A stretch of DNA of 64,000 bases from Lasioglossum baleicum (GCF_051020765.1 NC_134944.1:1612001-1676000), one strand, 5' to 3'. Shown: positions 22,461 to 33,755, counted from the stretch's first letter. The notes: generated by a model from the letters alone, not told the origin. Numbers and translations: made by a program.

Positions 22461-22755
22461 GGGCACACATTCTCGACTGTGTTTATCATTTGGTTTTAGT
22501 GGATCTTTCGTCCTGACCGAGACGCAACAATATTGTGTAATAGACGAACAGTGCAACGAGCTAAGCGACTATATTCACTAACATGTAGAGATTTTCGAAT
22601 ATCGAACGAACTTATTGCTCAAATCAATACGTTGCCTGCTTTGTACTTGTGTTATCGCGTGACTCGCGATAAAGCTAATGGAATATATATTAGCGGTCCT
22701 TTCGCGAACGTTATAAAACATAAGAGGAACTTCGACAACTTCATAGCGCAACACT

Positions 22756-22924
22756 ACAGTAAATATTCGATGGACGCAAGGGCCTCGGGGAGGTTTGTTT
22801 ACACTGCTCGGTGACCGAGGCAGCTCAAGCTTCGTGGTGTCTGCGGCGTTGCCCCGCAGTGGAGGGGATATTTCTTTCGCATCCAACATGTAACACCTTC
22901 TTGCGTTCATAGAATATTTACTGT
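22756..22924. mobile_element. MITE with CAGTAAATATTC ends
   Basis: The left end CAGTAAATATTCGATGGACG is inverted at the right end (CGTTCATAGAATATTTACTG). The element is 169 bp with a GC-rich middle and no coding capacity. TA precedes the left end; the right flank reads TG, so the target duplication is not clean. Confidence 0.6.
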
Positions 22925-23610
22925 GTATCGACAATTAACAAGAGTCTACGTGGAATTATTAACGTAACAATATTCTTCGATTTTCCGCAGAGGAATCCGC
23001 AGTCTAGATTTACAAACATTTAGCTGCGCAAGTTATTTTAATTAATATATATTATATATATATACGTATTAATTAAATATAATATATTAAATATATTACA
23101 CACACGCAATAAATTAGAGTAATCGTTCTTCCGAAAAGAAATAATTTGTACTCGTATATGTATTCGTGAAAGAAAAGAATTTCGCGATTCATTAGAAATT
23201 TCAGATTTCCTCGTTGTAGATAATATGAATACATATGTGTATAAATAGACTCCGGATTTTGTGCATTTATGGGAAAAATTAAGTAGGTGCGATTTAAAAC
23301 AGTGAGAGAAGTTGATTAGTATAGATTTTAAGAGTATTAATATATTATTTTCAATACGAAATACTCTGAAATCATTAGTGGCAAAAATGTAAATTGATTT
23401 TACTTAGGTCTTGCGTGTCTTGCAATTGATGCAGACATTTTTTTATCTTGCACAAAGATCCGGAATCTATTGTATATATTGTATAAATTAAAGTATATGT
23501 ATTTTTTTAAGGAATCTGCGCATTTTTATCTAGCATTGTACTGAGACGTCGTGTTGTATTGTTGTCGGGATTGATTAGAGGATTTCCTTGGGAGTTTTCC
23601 GGGAGTTTGT

Positions 23611-23793
23611 TTAATCGTAGTTCTCTGATTCCTGTTGAACAAGCTTGAATCGGCGAGGACTCTTCACGCACATCGATCCGTGGCCTTCGAGAGAGAGGCG
23701 TCCTTTTCGTTGGAGGTATCTAGTTATGTAACGAGCAACCAACTGTTGCGGTCGTATCACCCATTCGTCTAGGACTTCCTTCGGCGCCATTAC
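23611..23793 (-). CDS. Uridine phosphorylase exon 7 (C-terminus)
   Basis: The acceptor is ATTACTTAG. The exon encodes VMAPKEVLDEWVIRPQQLVA and onward to a TAA at 23611, 60 residues in all. It follows the GDQ that ends exon 6 and matches the family's C-terminal pattern of S.P..VL.E.Q.RPQ.LV..FI. The last 30 residues are basic and Gln/Glu-rich, longer than usual for the family. Confidence 0.9.
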   Translation of the reverse strand, partial: VMAPKEVLDEWVIRPQQLVARYITRYLQRKGRLSLEGHGSMCVKSPRRFKLVQQESENYD

Positions 23794-26700
23794 CTAAGTA
23801 ATATTCGAATACTATTGTTATTGCTTGCTAAAAAATTACGAAAAAATTCACGAACGTTCTACTTAATAGCGTACATAACAGAGAATTATTTCAGAATTTT
23901 TGGTTGCAAATTCGATTTTTAAAAAAATCCAGAAGCATAAGATTGTGATAGGATCTCCAACACCCTATCTGGGTTAGACTATGATTTATTTCTTCTGTTC
24001 TGGTCGATAAAAAATTACGAAAAAAATCTTGAATAATCTTCTTAGTGGCACGCACAACTATGAATTATTTCAGAATTTTCGGTCGCAAATTCGATTTTTC
24101 AGAAAGTCCGTAAGTTTTCAGAGTACATACCTGCTAATCGGCAATTGTATGCATTCGGATTTCTAAGATTTTGCAACCAAAAATTCTGAAATAACTCACT
24201 GTTGTGCATGCTATTACTCAGAATGTTCATGAATTTTTTCGTAATTTTTCGTTCATAGAGCACGACATAATAACGTGCAAAAGATAATATGTATATACCT
24301 GATCACCCTTCAGACGATCTAACAACGTCACACACACCACAGCAGACTGTATCCCAGCGTGATGCGTGAGAGCGGCGAAAGCAAGACTCTCCATTTCTAT
24401 ATTGACTACGTCCGCCTTATGCAATTTTGTTAGATACTCCATTTTGTCATTTTCCGTGAAGTCGCAGAACGCGCCGTCCAGTCTTCCTTGTCCTTCATAG
24501 AAGTCGTAAGTGCACATCGTCTTACCGACAACAGTTTCATAGGGATCGTCACGGTTCGTAAGCGCTTTAAGCTCTCGAGCCAACTGTCGGTCCAACTTGG
24601 CGGGTCTTCGCACCATTTTACCTAACACGGGCTACGAAAAGCATATATTATTCCTGATTTCGAAATCTTCAGTAATTTCATTCAATTCTAAGAAAATTAC
24701 AGATATATCATTGATTTGGTAAACTTTTCCTAGCGTGTAACCACAGTTTTTGCTTTTCTCCTATAAATTTTAGTCTTTTCGGTATGTTATCTAGTAGATT
24801 TGAAGGAGGAGATGCGAGAAATCCAAGTTTCGATCCTGGAGGATAAATAGTTCAAAAGCTACAAGTGTTTAAAGTTCTCTAGAGACTTATAGTGTTTTTG
24901 ACTACAAATCGCTCAACTTCAAATACTTATAACTTTTGAACCATTGATCGTCCATGATCGAAACTTGGATTTCTCACATCTTCTCGTTAAAATCTGCTGA
25001 ATAATAGAGGAGAAGTGTAAAAATTTATAGTAGAAAGGGAAAAATTTCTGGTTACCCAAGGAAAAGAGCAGCTTCATTTATGTATCGCTTACCAGTTCTA
25101 AGTGAGCCTTCATCATTCCATCGACCGCCTCTTCGGAAATGACAACGGTGCCACCTTCGAGGCCAATCCCTCCGCAAGTACCGATCCTGAAGAATATCGG
25201 ATCCTTCACTTTAGCGTGGTACATCAGCTTGATCACTTCGTGCAGCAGAATTCCGACCGATGGGATGCCCATTCCGTGCTAAATATTCAATCGGATCAAT
25301 TCAGAACCGAACTATTTTGTTATTTTATTTTTTATTTAAACTCTTCGTATTATGATCTAATCGATGCCTAACAGAATTGACGATAACATGATTTCTCCTC
25401 TTTCGAATCATTAACTTCCCTCGATTTAGACTTGAAATTTCCCTGAATTAAAAGTTGAAATTACCCTGACTTTAAACATGAAATTTCCGTCAATTTAAAC
25501 TTGAAATATATGATAAATAAAGTCTTACGCTGATTGAAAGCACCGGCCCAACTTTGTACATGGAGTATCGATACGAATACTGGCTAATGTCGAGAAGCGT
25601 TGTTCCCGATGGAAGCTTGTGACCTATCTCCTTCATTATGTAATGGGCGAACTGTTCCATTCGTTTCGGTGTTCCACCCATGCAGACGAACTGAAACAGA
25701 ATTGCCATATGTTGTCAAATATGTCGGAAATTGATAAAAATTTCCCTGAATTAAAACTTGAAATTTCCCACAATTGAAACTTGCAATTTCCCTCGATTTA
25801 AACTTGAAATTTCCCTCGATTAAAACTTTCAATTGTTTCCTCAATTGAAGCTTGAAATTTCCCTGAATTGAAACTTGCAATTTCCCTCAATTAAGAATTG
25901 AAATTTCCCAAAATTGAAACGTGCAATTTCCCTCGATTTAAAGTTGCAATTTCCCTCGATATAAACTTGAAGTTTCCCTCAATTGAAACTTGCAATTTCC
26001 CTCGATTTAAACTTGAAATTTCCCTCGATTAAAACTTTCAATTGTTTCCTCAATTGAAGCTTGAAATTTCCCTGAATTGAAACTTGCAATTTCCCTCAAT
26101 TAAAACTTGAAATTTCCCACAATTGAAACTTTCAATTTCCCTCAATTGAAACTTGAAATTTCCCTCAATTGAAACTTGAAATTTTCCACAATTGAAACTT
26201 GCTATGTCTCTCGATTTAAACTTGCAATTTCCCTCAATTGAAACTTGAAATTTCCCTCAATTAAAACTTGCAATTTCCCACAATTAAAACTTGCAATTTC
26301 CCTCAATTGAAACATGAAATCTGCGTAAATTTAAACTTGAAATTTCCCTCTATACCAGTGTGTATACATATGTATAATATCTCACGCGTGATGTAATTGA
26401 CATATCGTAAAGAACGTTGCAAAGAAACTCTCGAGTGGAAAACTGCGCAGTATTTGTATATTGAAATGAAGGAACATGTAAAGCTAGTCGAACACGCGCG
26501 TTCGCTACTTCTTGCATATCCAATTAATTTAAACATTACTCTGCGTATCGCTTAACGGTTATTCGCGTTGTTGACGACGATAACTCTATCATAAGAACAA
26601 TGTGTTTACCGTGTTAAAGGTACACAAACATTTTTGTAATTTTGCTTATTCGATGTAGCGAAAGAAGTGCGAATACAAGATCGTTAGGTAGAATAATATT

Positions 26701-27593
26701 ATAGAGTATTATAGTAAATAGAGTATAGTATATGTATATATTTATAGAGTATTTGTTAATTTACCTTGACGTCGCCGAACATTTCCACGAGATCGTGGGA
26801 ACCGCTACCGAGTGCAAGGTGGTACAATATATCTTGATCCATGAGCTCGATATTTGGATTTCGAAGTCGCACCGATCCATCTCTGTAGCTGGAATGATAC
26901 AACGGGAAACATTCTGTTTAGCAGAAAAAAAGTAGAGATTATTTTACTCGTCATTGAAAGGTTCAACGGACGTCCTGTTGCGGATGTTCAAACGACATCC
27001 AGTTGGGGATGTTTTTGAGAGGTTCAAACGACGCGTCGCGGTGACACGCAATTCCGCGGTGAGTCGCGTTGCACGAGTCGCATTGACGACCACTCAGCGG
27101 CTCTTAAGAGTGTAAAGACCCAACCCAGACCTATCTTATGAATTTTTTAGATTATACGACCATTGATAAACATTCGAACTTCTTGCTAGCTTAGTTGAAT
27201 CATTTGTATTTCAGAGAATCATAGTAATAGCTTCGTAGTATAGCATCACAGCAGTTTTTCCATATTCTTTATCCCCGAACCAGTGATGCCAGATGAGGGG
27301 AGTCACGGTGAAATGATGTACCCCCTCTCTGATGACGGGGAATGAGTGGGGCGAATGGGAGACGCGTTGCACGTGCGCGATGGGGACCGTGGAGTGTGCG
27401 CCTGCGCACGGTCCTGGAATGGAATAGTGGAAGGGGAAGAAGAGGGGAATGTGTGAGCTCCGTCTGGAGCTCAACTGGCGACACTGCATGAGCGCCGTAC
27501 GGCGCTCATTCTGGCTTCACTGCCCCGGACAGCAAATCAGGATTTGCTGTATGTATTGATAAAATGCTCTGGCATAAAAGAGCGGGACAATCC

Positions 27594-27641
<48 letters not shown>

Positions 27642-28213
27642 ATCTAAACATAATGCAGAGACCAGGTATTGTAAGGGATTTGATATTTTCACCGAGAAAA
27701 TTGGAATAGTATGTGGTGTGTTTAATGGAGAAATTGGGTCAACGTCCACATAAAAAACTCGAACCGATAATGACAATGTCCTTTAGTATTGCCGCGTATG
27801 GATCCATGTATTTACTATTTACGTCGATCAATGTCGATAGAGTCGCAAGCTGGAAATAGACGCACACGTACTTACACACAGTATTATATCAACTTTATTG
27901 GTGGATGACTATAATAGAAAACAGTTGTGCATATCCAATGAAAAACAAAAATGAGGTACATATACGTATATCGAAGTATTATGAAATGATAAAAAAATAT
28001 TATTTGTCAGTTGGCAGTTTAAAAATATATAACAATATTAACAAATTTAAACTTAAAATTTCCCTTTATTTCAACATGAAATTTCCCTTGATTAACTTCC
28101 CGATTTTATAGGGAAGTTATTGTAATGACCCCGAAAATTGAAAAACGATTTTTTAGCAGATCTTCACGTTTCATAGTCATTGCAGTCATTTTAGACTATT
28201 TTCAGCAAAATGT

Positions 28214-28252
<39 letters not shown>

Positions 28253-31200
28253 TGCGTGCGTGTGCGTATGTCTGTTTCTATGGTATCAAATTTTTCGTTA
28301 ACGTTTTCTGAAAAAGTAACAACGCGATCAGAATGATGAATGATGCAATCGATGTGCCCCGTCGTAACTTAGAGCTGATTAGATTTTGGTCCATATTGGT
28401 CAAGTAGTTTTTTAGATTTTTAGTTTTTTTCGAAAAGAGTTGATTCTACAATGCAATTTATACGAGAGAACGGAAAGTTTCCACCGAAGAAACAAACGTA
28501 ATTACACAAAAAAATCTTTTTTTCATTTTTTTTAAATTAAAAAAACACACATGCGGAATATTAAAATTTATTACTTTTCAAGAAAATACTAAAATTTCGT
28601 CTATATTGTGGTTAGATTTTCAATTGGCCAGTGTAGGAGTGAAAGTAAGAACTCGTTATCGTGATTATATGAAAAATGCAAATATTCATCAAAATTTAAC
28701 ACCAATACTAAAAATCTCGAATCATATAAATATGTCGAGTGAGGAAAAATATCAAATCACACGTAGTCAATTTCCAGTGGTTCCTGCTGAAGCGATTACG
28801 ATTCATAAAAGTCAGGGACAAACATACGAGAAAAGTATGTTTGAATTTTAAAAAATCAGAAAGGCGAACTTTACAAATGTTGTATGTAGCACTGAGCAGA
28901 GTTTCAAAATTGAGCGCGGTTTATATATTTTGGGACAATTTAAATTAACAGTATCGAAGAAAACCAAGATCAATACTGCAAACCCGGATAATCAGGAGTT
29001 GTATCGTTTGCGAAAAACTAATTAAGACAATTTATTTTGCAACATTAGTATGCTATAACAAGGAACCAAGCGAGCAAAGAGCCTGCGATGTTCGTTTAAT
29101 GCGACGCCATATAGCAAACATTTTGATAAGTAGAAAACTATTGAATTTCCCTCAAAACGTATAATCTTCTTAAAACGTACACTTAATAATGATAATAATA
29201 TACTGCAACTAACGAATCGGGAAGTTCTTTGTGTGGCTCGTGGAGAGTCACACACCAAATAAAAAAAACATTAATAGCTATAGGTACTACTAGCCATGCG
29301 TACCACTAACCCTTTCGCAAGAGCAGTCCTATCCGCGAGCTCGCGAAGCGAGCGAGCAACAATAACCCTCTAGTTTCAACTTGAAATTTCCCTCAATTTA
29401 ATCTAGAAATTACCCCCAATTTGAACTTGAAATTTCCCTGAATTTAAACTTGAATTTTCCCCCAACTTGAACCAGATCAATTAAATGTCCAATTCTTAAT
29501 CTATTTCAAATAAAATTCTCTCCAACTGTCATACCGAACAGCGTCATCGTACTCTTTCGTTTTCCCGCCGCGTTCTTCGTTCTCGGCGGTGAGTTTCAGC
29601 GGGCAAACGTGATTCTTCTCATCGGAGAGTTCTCTGTCGCACGTACAGGTCGGCATCTGGCCAATCTGAAGTCTCCTGCTGTTCCTTGTAACGACGGGAC
29701 ACGAGGTCGAAGGTTGCCAAAGGTTGCCGACGCGATGTGAGCTCGAACGAATCGTCGATAGGAGTAACAATCGAATCGAATCGAAGTTTACGCGACCAAA
29801 CGTCACGGAGGAAGAAGAACGACGGCGATCAAAGCCGGTGTGGTTCCCGAATAGGATCCGTGATATACATCGTGGAATCTTTATACGTTCTCCTCCTCTT
29901 CCCCTTCTTCTTTCAGTATTGCTAATCCCACTAGGTTCGCGTCGGTTGTGTGCCAAACGGTTGTCAGCCAATCCACTCGTGTAAACATAAACGCGCACAC
30001 GCAACGGTATAACTGGTTCGCGACGATTGTGTGTGCACCTGGTGTACTTTTACCGCGCGCAACAGTGCATCGAACAATTGTGCGACAATTCCCGTGAGAT
30101 TTCTCGGAAAACGATTGATAAGAACCGGCTCTACCGCGAATTATCGGAACTGATCGAGTTTCGCACCAAGAAACTTACAAATATATATATATATGTATAT
30201 ACATACATACATATGGAGTTTATATATTTATAAGTTTTTATATTGCAAGTTGGAGCAGGTTGAAAAATGAATTTTTCCAGGTTTGATCGACGGTACGTAG
30301 ATCAAGGACGTAGATCAAGGATTTACTGTGTTTATGTTAAAATTGAAAGTGAGAACATTAGTTGGAAACGCTTAACCTCAGGATCTAAGAAACGGTGAGG
30401 GTTTTTCTTAGATCGAGGATTTACTCTACTTATACACTATTTAAGATAACATTAGTTGGAAACGCTTAGCCACAGGAAGTAAGATCCTAATATTTTAAAT
30501 ATTGCAAATATTGCAATTATTATAAATATTGCAAGTGGATATTGTAAATACTGCAAATGAATATTGCAAATAAATATTATGAATATTGCAAATAAACAAT
30601 TGCAGTAAATATTGCAAATGTTTCAAATATTGTAAATATTGCAAAATGAATATTGCAAATAAACTATTGCAGTAAATATTGCAAATATTGCAAATGGATA
30701 TTGTAAATACTGCAAATGAATATTGCAAATAAATAATGTAAATATTTCAAATATTATGAATATTTCAAATATTATACATATTGAAAATATTATAAATATT
30801 GCAAATATTATAAATATTTCAAATATTGTATACAATGCAAATATTGCAAAGAAATAAAAATAAATACTGCAAATGAATATTGCAAATAAATATAATAAAT
30901 ATTGTAGATATTTTGTAAATAAGTATTGTAAATATTGCAAATGAGTATTGCAAATATTGCAAATAAGTATTGTAAATATTGCAATTATTGTAAATATTGC
31001 TAATAAATATTGTATATATTGCTAGTAAATGTTGTATATATTGCAAATATCGCAATAAATATTGTATATTAGACAGAGAGGATTTTTCCTAGATTGAGTA
31101 GTTACTGTACTTATATTGAAATTGGAAGTGAGAAATGAAAACATTTAGAAACGCCTAAACATAGGATCTAAGAAACAGCGAGGGTTTTTCTTATATCAAG

Positions 31201-33416
31201 GATTTACTGTATTTATATTAAAATTTAAGATAATAACATTTGTTGGGAACGCTTAACCACAGGATCTAAGAAACAACAGACACGCATGAAGGTAAATGAA
31301 ATATCAGAAAATAACAAATACACATTCGTATAAGATTGCTGTTCTATTATCAATTGTAATATCCACTGTGAACGATATAATCGCGATGGATTATGTAGGA
31401 TTTGATTTAAGAAATCACTTAATAAACAACTGTGAAAAACAACGGAACGGATTAATGTTATCGCTAATTTTATCGCTTATTCTATACTTATTATGATATA
31501 ATAATTATATAATAATTCTATTGATAAATTTTATTAATCTAAATATATTCACCTGTCTCTGTAAATATTTATTGTTGTAACTTTATAAAAAAATTCGATA
31601 TGAACAAGTACAAGTAATCTTTCCTTTTCTTTTTTACATTATTTTTGTACTAGTGGCTTTATATAAATAAATTTATCTGTTCCAGAAAGTTATGATAACC
31701 GAACGATACCAAATCATTATTGATTTCAGGTCAAAGATTGTGATATCGTATCGAATAATATCAAATCCTATGTAGGTACAGCAAATAATGAAGGATTGTT
31801 TAATAATTCTGCAAAGGTATCGATACCAGACTGATAATAATTTCATATTCTCATATATTTAAAAATCTCTATTTCTCCCGTTCTGCTCAACAAAGTATTA
31901 CGAAAAAAATCATGAACATTTTACCTAACAGCACACATGACAGTGAATTATTTCAGAATTTTTCGTTGCAAATTCGATTTTCTTAAAAATCCGGAAGTAC
32001 AACATTTCGATGTGTCCCCAATCCTAACCTCACTACATATGGGTTACACTAAACACGAATTATGCTTTATTTATTCTGTTCTGCTCGATAAACAATTACG
32101 AAAAAATTCACGAGCATTCTACTTAAATAACAGTGAATTATTTCAGAATTTTTGATTGCGAAAACAATTTTTTTTAAAAATCCGCAAGTATAGAATTGCG
32201 ATGGGGTATCGTACCTCACTACCTGGGTTACGCTATGCTTTATTTCTAACTGTTCTGTGCTCAAAAAATGGCGAAAAAATTCACGAACAATCTATCTAGT
32301 GGCACACACAACTGTAAATTATTTCAGAATTTTTCGTTGCGAATTGGATTTTTAAAAAAATGCGGAAGCTTGAATTTGTGATAAGCATCCGAGTTAGACT
32401 ACTCACGGATTAAATACACTCTATATCTTCTTTTCTGCTCGACGAAAAATTACGAAAAAATGTATGAACGTTCTACTTAATAGCATACGTACCAGTGAAT
32501 TATTTCAGAATTTTTGGTTGGAGGATCAATTTTTTTTAAAAATCCAAAAGCATACATAACATCGTGATGGGCAACTGTTGTGCGCGCCTATGATGTATGC
32601 AACGTGTGTACACCTCTGTCGAATGGGTTGCAGCATTACAGGCGGATCATGAAACTGTTAATACCTAACAAGCGACGCCGAAATCGCAATTATAATTATT
32701 CTTCATTTCCGTCTTATATTGTCACGGAGAAGCGCCTCTTTAAATTTTCTCTATAAAGATTAACTTGACTCAAATTTTTTATAAGAATTCCACTTAATTT
32801 TCAAAAATTACATTTAAAATTGAAATTTCCCTAAACTTAAACACGGAATTTCTCTCGTTTTAAATTTGAAAAATTTCCCTCAATTTAAACTTGAAATTTC
32901 CGTCAACTTAAACTTGAAATTTCCCTCAATTCAAAAATTCGAACATAAAATTTCCTCAATATTTTGTTCAATTATTTCGATCAATTCTAATAGGTGCCAT
33001 AAAAAAAAATGATTCACAATCCAAACTAACATCCACCCTACTACTTATATATTCCGTGGATCAATGTTTCAGTGATTCGTAACGTCAGAACCACATGCAC
33101 TTGTGGATTCTGCAGATTCCTTGTGTCAGCTTTCACATTAGAAACGCTCTTCCCAACTAACATCACCAAAAGAGAACATTCCAAATTCCTATAGAAGAAA
33201 TTCCTATCTCAATCAAACTGATTCGTTGTCATCGACAGGATCAATTTTCACGAAAACCTAGCACGAAAGAAGTGATCTCTTGGAACGGGGCTAAGGGGTG
33301 TAAGAGAGGAGCCAAGCCCTTATTCTAATCGAACATGAACATCAAAAATATAAAATCGAAATGTGACAGAGAACAACTCACTCGTCGATTTCCTGTTCCT
33401 CCAGTAGAAGACTCAT
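23611..33416 (-). CDS. Uridine phosphorylase
   Basis: This cytosolic enzyme cleaves uridine with phosphate to uracil and ribose-1-phosphate in pyrimidine salvage. Seven exons join in frame: 33382-33416, 29535-29675, 26765-26888, 25529-25690, 25093-25278, 24299-24631 and 23611-23793, giving 387 residues. Conserved landmarks are LRNPNIELMDQDILYHL, GGTPKRM, YKVGPVLSIS/HGMGIPSVGILLHE across a junction, the phosphate-loop RIGTCGGIG, the uracil-site DFYEGQGRLDGAF, and the ribose-site NIEMESLAFAAL. The length exceeds the usual ~310 because of extra residues at both ends. Exons 2-7 are firm. Exon 1 is inferred from a good donor and phase; translation could instead start at the Met in exon 2. Confidence 0.92.
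23825..24250. repeat. 190-bp satellite-like units in both orientations
   Basis: Two plus-orientation units (23,830-24,110) meet a partial reverse unit (24,165-24,245) inside the last intron, ending about 50 bases from exon 6. Confidence 0.7.
24299..24631 (-). CDS. Uridine phosphorylase exon 6 (catalytic)
   Basis: The acceptor is TTCGTAG and the donor is CAG/GTATAT. It encodes residues 217-327, with YDFYEGQGRLDGAF (uracil site) and NIEMESLAF (ribose site). Confidence 0.95.
25093..25278 (-). CDS. Uridine phosphorylase exon 5
   Basis: The acceptor is ATTTAG and the donor is CTG/GTAAGC. It encodes HGMGIPSVGILLHEVIKLMY and RIGTCGGIGLEGGTVVISEE, the phosphate-binding loop. Confidence 0.95.
25410..25510 (+). 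repeat. 22-bp minisatellite cluster
   Basis: About four copies lie in the intron between exons 5 and 4, abutting the exon 4 donor. Confidence 0.7.
25529..25690 (-). CDS. Uridine phosphorylase exon 4
   Basis: The acceptor is GTTTCAG and the donor is AGC/GTAAGA. It encodes FVCMGGTPKRMEQFAHYIMK through YKVGPVLSIS. Confidence 0.95.
25730..26355 (+). repeat. 22-bp minisatellite array
   Basis: Roughly 27 copies of AAACTTGMAATTTCCCTCAA fill most of the intron between exons 4 and 3. A segment of about 200 bp is duplicated within the block: the ACTTTCAATTGTTTCCTCAA stretch occurs near 25,825 and again near 26,033. Confidence 0.85.
26765..26888 (-). CDS. Uridine phosphorylase exon 3
   Basis: The acceptor is ATTCCAG and the donor is AAG/GTAAAT. 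It encodes YRDGSVRLRNPNIELMDQDI through MFGDVK. The first base completes an Arg codon begun in exon 2. Confidence 0.93.
26940..28090. other. Uridine phosphorylase intron 2: palindromes and (GA)n
   Basis: A GC-rich island at 27,270-27,560 holds three near-perfect palindromes, including a 22-bp one centred at 27,498/27,499. A GAGA microsatellite follows at 27,597-27,641. No exon is seen. Confidence 0.5.
28095..29373 (+). mobile_element. Helitron-like remnant with helicase fragment
   Basis: The right end has the Helitron 3' signature: a short hairpin (GCTCGCGAAGCGAGC) followed about 20 bases later by CTAG, then T. The left end is less certain. I place it near the palindromic ACTTCCCGATTTTATAGGGA, where the 22-bp repeat is interrupted. 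The 22-bp repeat resumes after the right end. Inside are a GT microsatellite (28,211-28,250) and a broken helicase reading frame. Confidence 0.5.
28606..28948 (+). pseudogene. Pif1/Helitron helicase C-terminal fragment, frameshifted
   Basis: The first frame gives FPVVPAEAITIHKSQGQTYE, the late helicase motif of Pif1-like and Helitron helicases. The reading then moves to another frame near 28,840 and continues LYVALSRVSKLSAVYI, the last motif of the same domain. The N-terminal ATPase motifs and any Rep domain are absent, so it is dead. A Helitron origin is more likely than host Pif1 given its surroundings. Confidence 0.75.
29375..29485 (+). repeat. 22-bp minisatellite cluster
   Basis: About five copies follow directly after the CTAG end of the Helitron-like remnant, near uridine phosphorylase exon 2. 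Confidence 0.7.
29535..29675 (-). CDS. Uridine phosphorylase exon 2
   Basis: The donor is TTCG/GTATGA. The acceptor region reads AACAGCAG, so splicing at either AG keeps the frame and adds or removes one residue. It encodes LQIGQMPTCTCDRELSDEKN through EYDDAVR, a Cys-containing N-terminal extension not seen in the vertebrate enzyme. The phase joins exon 3 exactly. Confidence 0.8.
29680..30305. other. Uridine phosphorylase intron 1, no gene seen
   Basis: Moderate-GC unique sequence with overlapping shadow frames on both strands. If exon 1 at 33.4 kb is wrong, the promoter would lie here. Confidence 0.35.
30310..31285. repeat. ATATTGCAA array between two related flanks
   Basis: About 590 bp (30,490-31,075) of the 9-11 bp motif AAATATTGCAA with variable spacing is bracketed by related sequence at 30,310-30,490 and 31,085-31,280. 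The flanks share GGATTTACTGT, GGAAACGCTTAACC and AGGATCTAAGAAAC. Minus-strand frames rich in ICNIYNI are translation products of the repeat, not a gene. Confidence 0.75.
31286..31865. other. Uridine phosphorylase intron 1, no gene seen
   Basis: AT-rich unique sequence without a supported gene. Confidence 0.35.
31870..32575 (+). repeat. 190-bp satellite-like units
   Basis: About four plus-orientation units carry GTGAATTATTTCAGAATTTT and AAAAAATTCACGARCA landmarks. This is the rightmost block of the family that I saw. Confidence 0.75.
32800..32965 (+). repeat. 22-bp minisatellite cluster (rightmost)
   Basis: About seven degenerate copies. I saw no further cluster to the right of this point. 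Confidence 0.7.
33382..33416 (-). CDS. Probable uridine phosphorylase exon 1
   Basis: An ATG in the context GTAAACATG begins MSLLLEEQEID and ends in a strong donor, GA/GTGAGT. The leftover two bases fit the start phase of the exon at 29,675. The upstream region is GC-rich, like a promoter. There is no homology support, so this is a splice-and-phase inference. Confidence 0.5.
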
Positions 33417-33686
33417 GTTTACACTTTCACCAGTTGATTTGCTGACTGAGGACCTCGGATATTCCTTTCGACGATCCTTCGTAGGATTACAATTGCAGAA
33501 ACGACGGGGCTGGAACAATCGCGTGGCGCGCGCGCTGTTTCGCCTCGATCCTAATTCCGAGGGGGTGAAGCGAAAGACGGAAGGGGCGTCAGCTTGTCGG
33601 CCATCTTGTGTGGTTGAAACTGTGGCGCACTCTATAGGCGACTTAAAAAAAAAAAATGTTACCGATAGAGGTACCAGTCGGTAATC

Positions 33687-33755
33687 GCGCCATCTAGCGG
33701 TTGATTCGCAACTAAATTTGGCTAACAGTTTGAGCGTTTTGCCGCTAGATGGCGC
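33687..33755. promoter_or_regulatory. Inverted pair of GCGCCATCTAGCGG
   Basis: GCGCCATCTAGCGG at 33687-33700 is exactly inverted at 33742-33755, with a 41-base loop. The core resembles insulator-protein (CTCF-like) sites and lies upstream of the probable uridine phosphorylase start. It could equally be the ends of a small palindromic repeat. Confidence 0.35.

Noticed and set aside
30495..31055. Minus-strand open frames rich in Ile/Cys/Asn/Tyr (ICNIYNI)
   Set aside because: They are six-frame by-products of the ATATTGCAA tandem array.
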